Origin: an uncultured Curvibacter sp.
GTDB taxonomy: Bacteria; Pseudomonadota; Gammaproteobacteria; Burkholderiales; Burkholderiaceae
Direction of reading: 5' to 3'
DNA: 9,102 bases
Assembly: GCA_946481355.1 (NCBI GenBank)
Contig: CAMLNH010000088.1
Span: 1 to 9,102 of the forward strand
Shown here: positions 6,291 to 9,102 of the stretch, piece by piece
How the letters are laid out: each line of letters starts with the position of its first letter
How positions within the stretch are numbered: the first letter of the stretch is position 1
Translations under genes and position numbers: made by a program
Notes under the pieces: generated by a model
What the model was told of the DNA's origin: nothing
What the model saw: only the letters and a program-made list of their open reading frames with translations
Databases searched by the model: none

Positions 6291-6806
6291 TTACTCAGTT
6301 TGAGGAACGACGAAGCGATAGCTACTGGTAACTTTTTCAAGATTCTCTATTGGCTCTTGCTGAAGACGAGTCCAAGGCTTAGGGCCCATCTGAATGGTTC
6401 CAGCAAATGCGCCATTAGGACCGAAGATTGGTACTGTCCCCCCTCCCGAGGAACTGAGATACTTGAGTATGTACTCCTTGCCTGCTTCCAGCTGGACCTC
6501 AGACTTTGCGCTCATATCTGGCAAAGACGGGTAGCCAACTGATACCAGGCGATTTCCCGCGCTCACTTTCACCCAGGTAAAGCTATTGGGCGGCAGCAAT
6601 GCAATTTTCTGACCATCAATCTTCACGTCCAGATTTGCTCCTGTGGGCATGGTTCTATCCCGATAGAAATAGACAACTGCTGCACTATCCGGCGTCGGTG
6701 GAGAATAGACGCTTGTAGGTATGTCACGTGTTGAGACACATCCTTGAACTGAGAGTGTCAATATGAGGACCAATCCAAACAAACGAATGATTCGAATCAT
6801 GTACAT
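6291..6806 (-). CDS. DUF2846-like lipoprotein
   Basis: 171 residues, probably a lipoprotein anchored in the inner or outer membrane. The signal sequence IIRLFGLVLILTLSVQGC ends in a lipobox-like VQGC (C23 from this start). After a short proline-rich spacer comes DSAAVVYFYRDRTMPTGANL, followed by a predicted beta-rich stretch (VKIDGQKIALLPPNSFTWVK, then strands up to EYILKYLS). This resembles DUF2846 proteins, which open with an 'A-x-V-Y-x-Y-R' strand; the match is from memory of the family. The biochemical role is unknown. Three starts are possible: GTG 6827, ATG 6806 and ATG 6800. None has a strong Shine-Dalgarno; I take the first ATG. It lies 80 bp after the upstream lipoprotein gene, with paired dyads between them. 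Confidence 0.8.
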   Translation of the reverse strand: MYMIRIIRLFGLVLILTLSVQGCVSTRDIPTSVYSPPTPDSAAVVYFYRDRTMPTGANLDVKIDGQKIALLPPNSFTWVKVSAGNRLVSVGYPSLPDMSAKSEVQLEAGKEYILKYLSSSGGGTVPIFGPNGAFAGTIQMGPKPWTRLQQEPIENLEKVTSSYRFVVPQTE

Positions 6807-6831
6807 AACGTATCTTTTGATGGTCACTTAC

Positions 6832-6883
6832 GCTTGACTTAACCTTTAACCGTCAGGCAGTCTGCTTGACGAAATTGTCAGGC
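6832..6883. promoter_or_regulatory. Two tandem imperfect dyads between lipoprotein genes
   Basis: GCTTGAC 6832-6838 pairs with GTCAGGC 6852-6858, and GCTTGAC 6864-6870 pairs with GTCAGGC 6877-6883. Each is a 7-bp stem with one mismatch, with loops of 13 and 6 nt. The outer six bases (GCTTGA / TCAGGC) are the same as those of the dyad at 5075-5099 and nearly the same as that at 8006-8030. No U-tract follows on the minus strand, so a simple terminator is unlikely. Options are an operator pair, an RNA-processing or stability hairpin after the upstream lipoprotein gene, or a small mobile palindrome. Confidence 0.45.
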
Positions 6884-6886
6884 GCC

Positions 6887-7492
6887 TCATCGGTAAACGG
6901 TCATGCAGAGCTGAAATTGGGCCTCACTAAATGCATTCTCTCCACCCGGCTTGAGCACGATGAAGGTGTCTCTTACCAAGCGATGAATAGCTTCTTTTTG
7001 CACTTCGTCGGCAGCACCTACCTGCACCGTAACACGCTCAACCGTTTGCTCCTGGCTCAGCTTTCCATAAAAACGCATGTCCATTGCATGCAGAAGAATC
7101 TTCTGCTCCCAAAAGCACCGGGCAGTCTTTTCTCGCACCATCCTCATAGACACCATGTCGGCTTGACATGTAGAGAATAGGTCTCCCGCCATTTCTTCTG
7201 AGCTTGCATACTGTCCGGATCGGCGTGCGGACAGGAATTTTTTCGCGATCGAGTAGTCAGGTTCCTTGACACCAACAAAATCGGAAATCAATCGATTCAA
7301 CTTCTCATTTGATGCCGATTCACCTGCAACAACGTCTACGAGCCACGGTCGCTTTGCAAGCCCATAGCAGCTTCGAAAGCTTGAACTCACCTCCGGAACT
7401 CCGCGTCGAGGATCCTTGTTTTCATTTTCGACTGTTGCGCACCCTGCAATCAGAGTTGCAATCGCCACAAATAATATTTTCATGCTCTTCAT
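6887..7492 (-). CDS. Lipoprotein of unknown function
   Basis: I do not recognise this 201-residue protein. MKSMKILFVAIATLIAGC is a classic lipoprotein signal with lipobox IAGC (C18). The mature part contains five cysteines besides C18 and a mostly helical pattern with many charged residues. One stretch, SCYGLAKRPWLVDVVAG, is followed by a long helix-rich region up to FQLCMTVYR at the end. Even spacing of cysteines suggests disulfides in an oxidising compartment. ATG 7492 is chosen because GGGAAG precedes it at suitable spacing; ATG 7483 also fits, and an extension to 7519 would put a polar stretch before the signal. It lies 82 bp after the 114-aa gene in the same direction. Confidence 0.78.
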   Translation of the reverse strand: MKSMKILFVAIATLIAGCATVENENKDPRRGVPEVSSSFRSCYGLAKRPWLVDVVAGESASNEKLNRLISDFVGVKEPDYSIAKKFLSARRSGQYASSEEMAGDLFSTCQADMVSMRMVREKTARCFWEQKILLHAMDMRFYGKLSQEQTVERVTVQVGAADEVQKEAIHRLVRDTFIVLKPGGENAFSEAQFQLCMTVYR

Positions 7493-7574
7493 GTGCTTCC
7501 CATTTGTGAGTTCGGACATAGTTGATCAATACTGAAAACGAGCGGAACCACAGGCATCCGTCTTGGCTGACCAG

Positions 7575-7919
7575 TTAAACATCAGGACTACCTTGATAAC
7601 CCTTCGGATAAACGGTCCACATCACAGTGAAGTCAGGGTCAACAACAATTTCGCCGGTAGTCTTGAGCCGGTATTCCCCAGGCGCGGCGGGCTCAAGCCG
7701 CGACAGGTCTGGCGGAATAATCCTCTCGTCACCCGCAGGGAGTCTCAATACCAGCCCCTGGCTACGGCTCACGCGATCTACTACCCCGTGGAACTGTTCC
7801 AGCGAGGCGATCTCACTGTCCATGGTGCAATACGTGACGCCAACCAGAACACGCTTTCCAATCACGTTGCGCGCATCTTCATCGCTGAAGTCAAGATCAG
7901 GAACGTATGAATTTGACAT
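7575..7919 (-). CDS. Small soluble protein of unknown function
   Basis: 114 residues, acidic N-terminus (MSNSYVPDLDFSDEDARNVI), no signal peptide or membrane segment, so probably cytosolic. The middle (KRVLVGVTYCTMDSEIASLE, then FHGVVDRV, GLVLRLP) has a beta-barrel-like alternating pattern, and the end has PGEYRLKTTGEIVVDPDFTV. I recall similar short proteins encoded next to polymorphic-toxin or type VI genes, which would make it an immunity-type candidate. No toxin is visible here, so I do not assign that role. ATG 7919 has no Shine-Dalgarno of its own but follows the leader ORF at 7927-7977 by 7 nt. An in-frame ATG 7958 is possible but also lacks a binding site. Confidence 0.75.
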   Translation of the reverse strand: MSNSYVPDLDFSDEDARNVIGKRVLVGVTYCTMDSEIASLEQFHGVVDRVSRSQGLVLRLPAGDERIIPPDLSRLEPAAPGEYRLKTTGEIVVDPDFTVMWTVYPKGYQGSPDV

Positions 7920-7926
7920 AGGTGAT

Positions 7927-7977
7927 TTAACGTGATGTGGGCAGCAAAGCTGCCACATGAACAAGGTTCAAGTCCAT
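7927..7977 (-). CDS. 16-residue leader ORF before the 114-aa gene
   Basis: Reads MDLNLVHVAALLPTSR then TAA. The Shine-Dalgarno GGGAGGAG at 7983-7990 is 5-6 nt from its ATG, the best ribosome-binding site in the block, whereas the next gene (ATG 7919) has none. The stop lies 7 nt before that ATG. The same arrangement recurs at 4995-5048. This fits translational coupling or a leader that senses translation. No run of one rare or biosynthetic codon points to classical attenuation. Confidence 0.45.
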   Translation of the reverse strand: MDLNLVHVAALLPTSR

Positions 7978-8005
7978 CACGTCTCCTCCCGTCTTGTGTT
8001 TAAGT

Positions 8006-8030
8006 GCCTGATTTATAGCAGTCTTCAGGC
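8006..8030 (-). promoter_or_regulatory. Perfect 6-bp dyad around a possible -10 box (copy A)
   Basis: GCCTGA (8006-8011) and TCAGGC (8025-8030) are perfect inverted repeats separated by 13 nt. On the minus strand the centre contains CTATAAAT, a good -10 candidate. A TTGCCG about 14 nt upstream is a poorly spaced -35. The site lies just upstream of AAACACAAGACGGGAGG and the leader ORF. It could be an operator overlapping the promoter for the small-gene block. Confidence 0.4.
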
Positions 8031-8187
8031 CCGGCAACCATCAGGAGACGCCGCAACAAAACCGACAAACCCTGCAAACTTGTCTTGCTAGCACGCCCCC
8101 ATGCTGCATAACATCGACAGTACCAAACGGGGAAAACTCCGCAAGATCACGGCCTTGGTACCGCATCCTGCGAACCCTGCGGTGTTG

Positions 8188-8208
8188 TGCAGGCAGCGAA
8201 AGCCTGCA
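8188..8208. other. Hairpin downstream of the MreB-like gene
   Basis: TGCAGGC (8188-8194) and GCCTGCA (8202-8208) form a perfect 7-bp stem with loop AGCGAAA. It begins 19 nt after the stop codon of the MreB-like gene. No T-run follows on the minus strand, so it is at best a weak or Rho-assisted terminator. It falls in the segment missing from copy B. Confidence 0.45.
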
Positions 8209-8226
8209 GATCGGGCATCAGAAACC

Positions 8227-8712
8227 TCACTCCCACTCCCCCGGTCCTTCCGGCGTGCGGCGCAAGAGCAGCTCCGCATCCGTCAACGGCCGGCCGATCC
8301 AAAGGAACACCTGGCTCGCGCCTGCACCCAGTGCCATTTCACGGAAGGCACGACGCTCCACCTGGGTATAGCCGCCCTCATCCCGGCCCATGGGGTGCAG
8401 GACCACACAGGGTGCGGGCCGCCACATCGAAGACTGGAGCACCTGGTGCAGTTGGCACTTGAGCAGTTGCTGGGCCGCTGTGAAGTCCGAGACCAGGGTG
8501 CGTGGATGCGCAAAGGGGTTGAGCACCGTGGCTGGTTCGCTGGCCGCCGCCAGCCGGGCCTGCGGACCGACGGCCAGGATGCGGGGCTTGGGCCCTGTGC
8601 TGATGGCCAGTTCCGGAATCTCGGCAACGGTGGTGCCGGTCTTCACGTTCCGGACGGTCAGCAGCTCGGGGGTGATCTGGATATAGACCAGGGGCAGGAG
8701 GGAAGCCAGCAT
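8227..8712 (-). CDS. Degenerate MreB-like (actin fold, N-terminal half) protein
   Basis: 161 residues resembling the first half of MreB. Residues 34-84 (LAISTG, ILAVGPQARLAAASEPATVL, NPFAHPRTLVSDFTAAQQLL) line up with the MreB stretch 'VLAVGxxAKxMxGRTPxNIxxIRPxxxGVIADFxxTExML'. Residues 103-147 (VVLHPMGR, QVERRAFREMALGAGASQVF, then IGRPLTDAEL) match the following MreB segment. The phosphate-binding DLGTANT loop near the N-terminus is replaced by QITPELL, and the protein stops where MreB's second half, with its other nucleotide motifs, would begin (MreB is about 345 residues). It is therefore unlikely to bind ATP or polymerise normally. ATG 8712 fits the family start and lies 19 nt after the LysE-type stop, so the two genes are probably cotranscribed. 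The last codons are duplicated at 5157-5200. Confidence 0.7.
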   Translation of the reverse strand: MLASLLPLVYIQITPELLTVRNVKTGTTVAEIPELAISTGPKPRILAVGPQARLAAASEPATVLNPFAHPRTLVSDFTAAQQLLKCQLHQVLQSSMWRPAPCVVLHPMGRDEGGYTQVERRAFREMALGAGASQVFLWIGRPLTDAELLLRRTPEGPGEWE

Positions 8713-8731
8713 GTGAGGTAGGCGCTGACGC

Positions 8732-9102
8732 TCAGGTGCGCCGCTGTTCCATGGCCAGGCGCAGCGCGAGGGCGCCCAGCACAAAGCCCATAACGTAACG
8801 CTGCAGGGCCAGCCAGCGTAGATTGTTCGCAAACCACGCGGCTATCTTGCCCGCCGAGAGCAAGATGCAGAGGTTGACGCTGAAGCTGATGGCGATCTGC
8901 ACAAGGCCCAGTACGAAGCTCTGCGTGAACACCGAACCGTGTTCGGCCGAGATGAACTGCGGGAAGATGGCCAGGTAGAAAACAGCGATCTTGGGGTTCA
9001 GCAGGTTGGTGAGGAAACCCATCACGAAAAGCTTGCGCGGCGGATCTTCCGGCAGGGACTTGGCTTCAATCGGCGAACGCGCACCGGGCCGCACTGACTG
9101 CC
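8732..9102 (-). CDS. LysE/RhtB-family amino-acid exporter, C-terminal part
   Basis: Inner-membrane exporter; the family (LysE/RhtB) pumps out amino acids or their derivatives using the proton gradient. The frame is open to the window edge, so the N-terminal helices lie outside; a GTG at 9094 is internal. After a polar cytoplasmic loop comes the family hallmark GFLTNLLNPKIAVFYLAIFP followed by QFI, then two further hydrophobic segments (FVLGLVQIAISFSVNLCILL; YVMGFVLGALALRLA) typical of the last helices. About 123 residues are present of a usual 200-210. The substrate cannot be inferred. The MreB-like gene follows closely in the same direction. Confidence 0.88.
   Translation of the reverse strand, partial: QSVRPGARSPIEAKSLPEDPPRKLFVMGFLTNLLNPKIAVFYLAIFPQFISAEHGSVFTQSFVLGLVQIAISFSVNLCILLSAGKIAAWFANNLRWLALQRYVMGFVLGALALRLAMEQRRT

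Larger units (their letters stand above)
7984..8264. repeat. Leader repeat, copy A
   Basis: This spans the leader upstream of the 114-aa gene and extends into the last codons of the MreB-like gene. It matches copy B (5053-5200) in colinear blocks, interrupted by about 126 bp found only here (about 8079-8203), which includes the hairpin at 8188-8208. Because copy A is continuous with the intact MreB-like gene it looks like the parent and copy B the derivative. No ORF that I would support lies within 7978-8226. Confidence 0.72.

Noticed and set aside
4507..8080. A cassette array (integron or CALIN) with an attC after each gene
   Set aside because: The gaps at 5946-5985, 6807-6886 and 7493-7574 hold no attC-like long inverted repeats, and only one loose candidate exists near 4432-4500. 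No integrase is visible.
8188..8208. Intrinsic terminator after the MreB-like gene
   Set aside because: The 7-bp stem is perfect but no T-tract follows on the minus strand, so I list it only as a hairpin.
8101..8721. Plus-strand open frame opposite the MreB-like gene
   Set aside because: No recognisable motif, no Shine-Dalgarno at its start, and it covers the hairpin, leader repeat and a better-supported minus-strand gene.

Overview
The window looks like a piece of a high-GC betaproteobacterial chromosome, probably Burkholderiales and most likely the Comamonadaceae side. This is inferred from protein style and from the strong G/C third-position bias of the outer genes; no rRNA or housekeeping marker is present to prove it. 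Every gene I can support lies on the minus strand, so transcription runs from high to low coordinates.

Right flank (8227-9102): the C-terminal part of a LysE/RhtB-type amino-acid exporter, followed 19 bp later by a small protein resembling the N-terminal half of the bacterial actin MreB but without its nucleotide-binding loop.

Middle (about 4500-8080): a visibly lower-GC block of small genes, mostly exported proteins of unknown function. In order of transcription they are a 114-aa cytosolic-looking protein, an unrecognised lipoprotein, a DUF2846-like lipoprotein, a tiny two-helix membrane protein whose natural start is put out of frame by a pentanucleotide repeat, an exported TPR protein and an exported DUF695-like protein. 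Two diverged copies of a leader module (7984-8264 and 5053-5200) lie upstream of the first gene and of the last gene. Each copy carries a dyad, a possible -10 box and a strong Shine-Dalgarno that serves a 16-17 codon leader ORF rather than the annotated gene. The second copy is joined to a broken duplicate of the first 15 codons of the sensor-kinase gene. This suggests the block was assembled by duplication and illegitimate recombination between its two high-GC flanks.

Left flank (1-4362): an overlapping two-gene signalling unit. The first gene encodes a 1166-residue protein made of an NCS1-type (cytosine permease/hydantoin family) transporter, an eight-cysteine cluster, two more membrane helices, a histidine kinase and a receiver. 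The second, coupled by an ATGA overlap, encodes a response regulator with a receiver, a PAS-like middle region and a LuxR-type helix-turn-helix that runs off the window. Together they look like a transporter-sensor (transceptor) two-component system, comparable in architecture to CbrA/CbrB but built on a different transporter family. This is the most interesting system in the window; its ligand cannot be read from the sequence.
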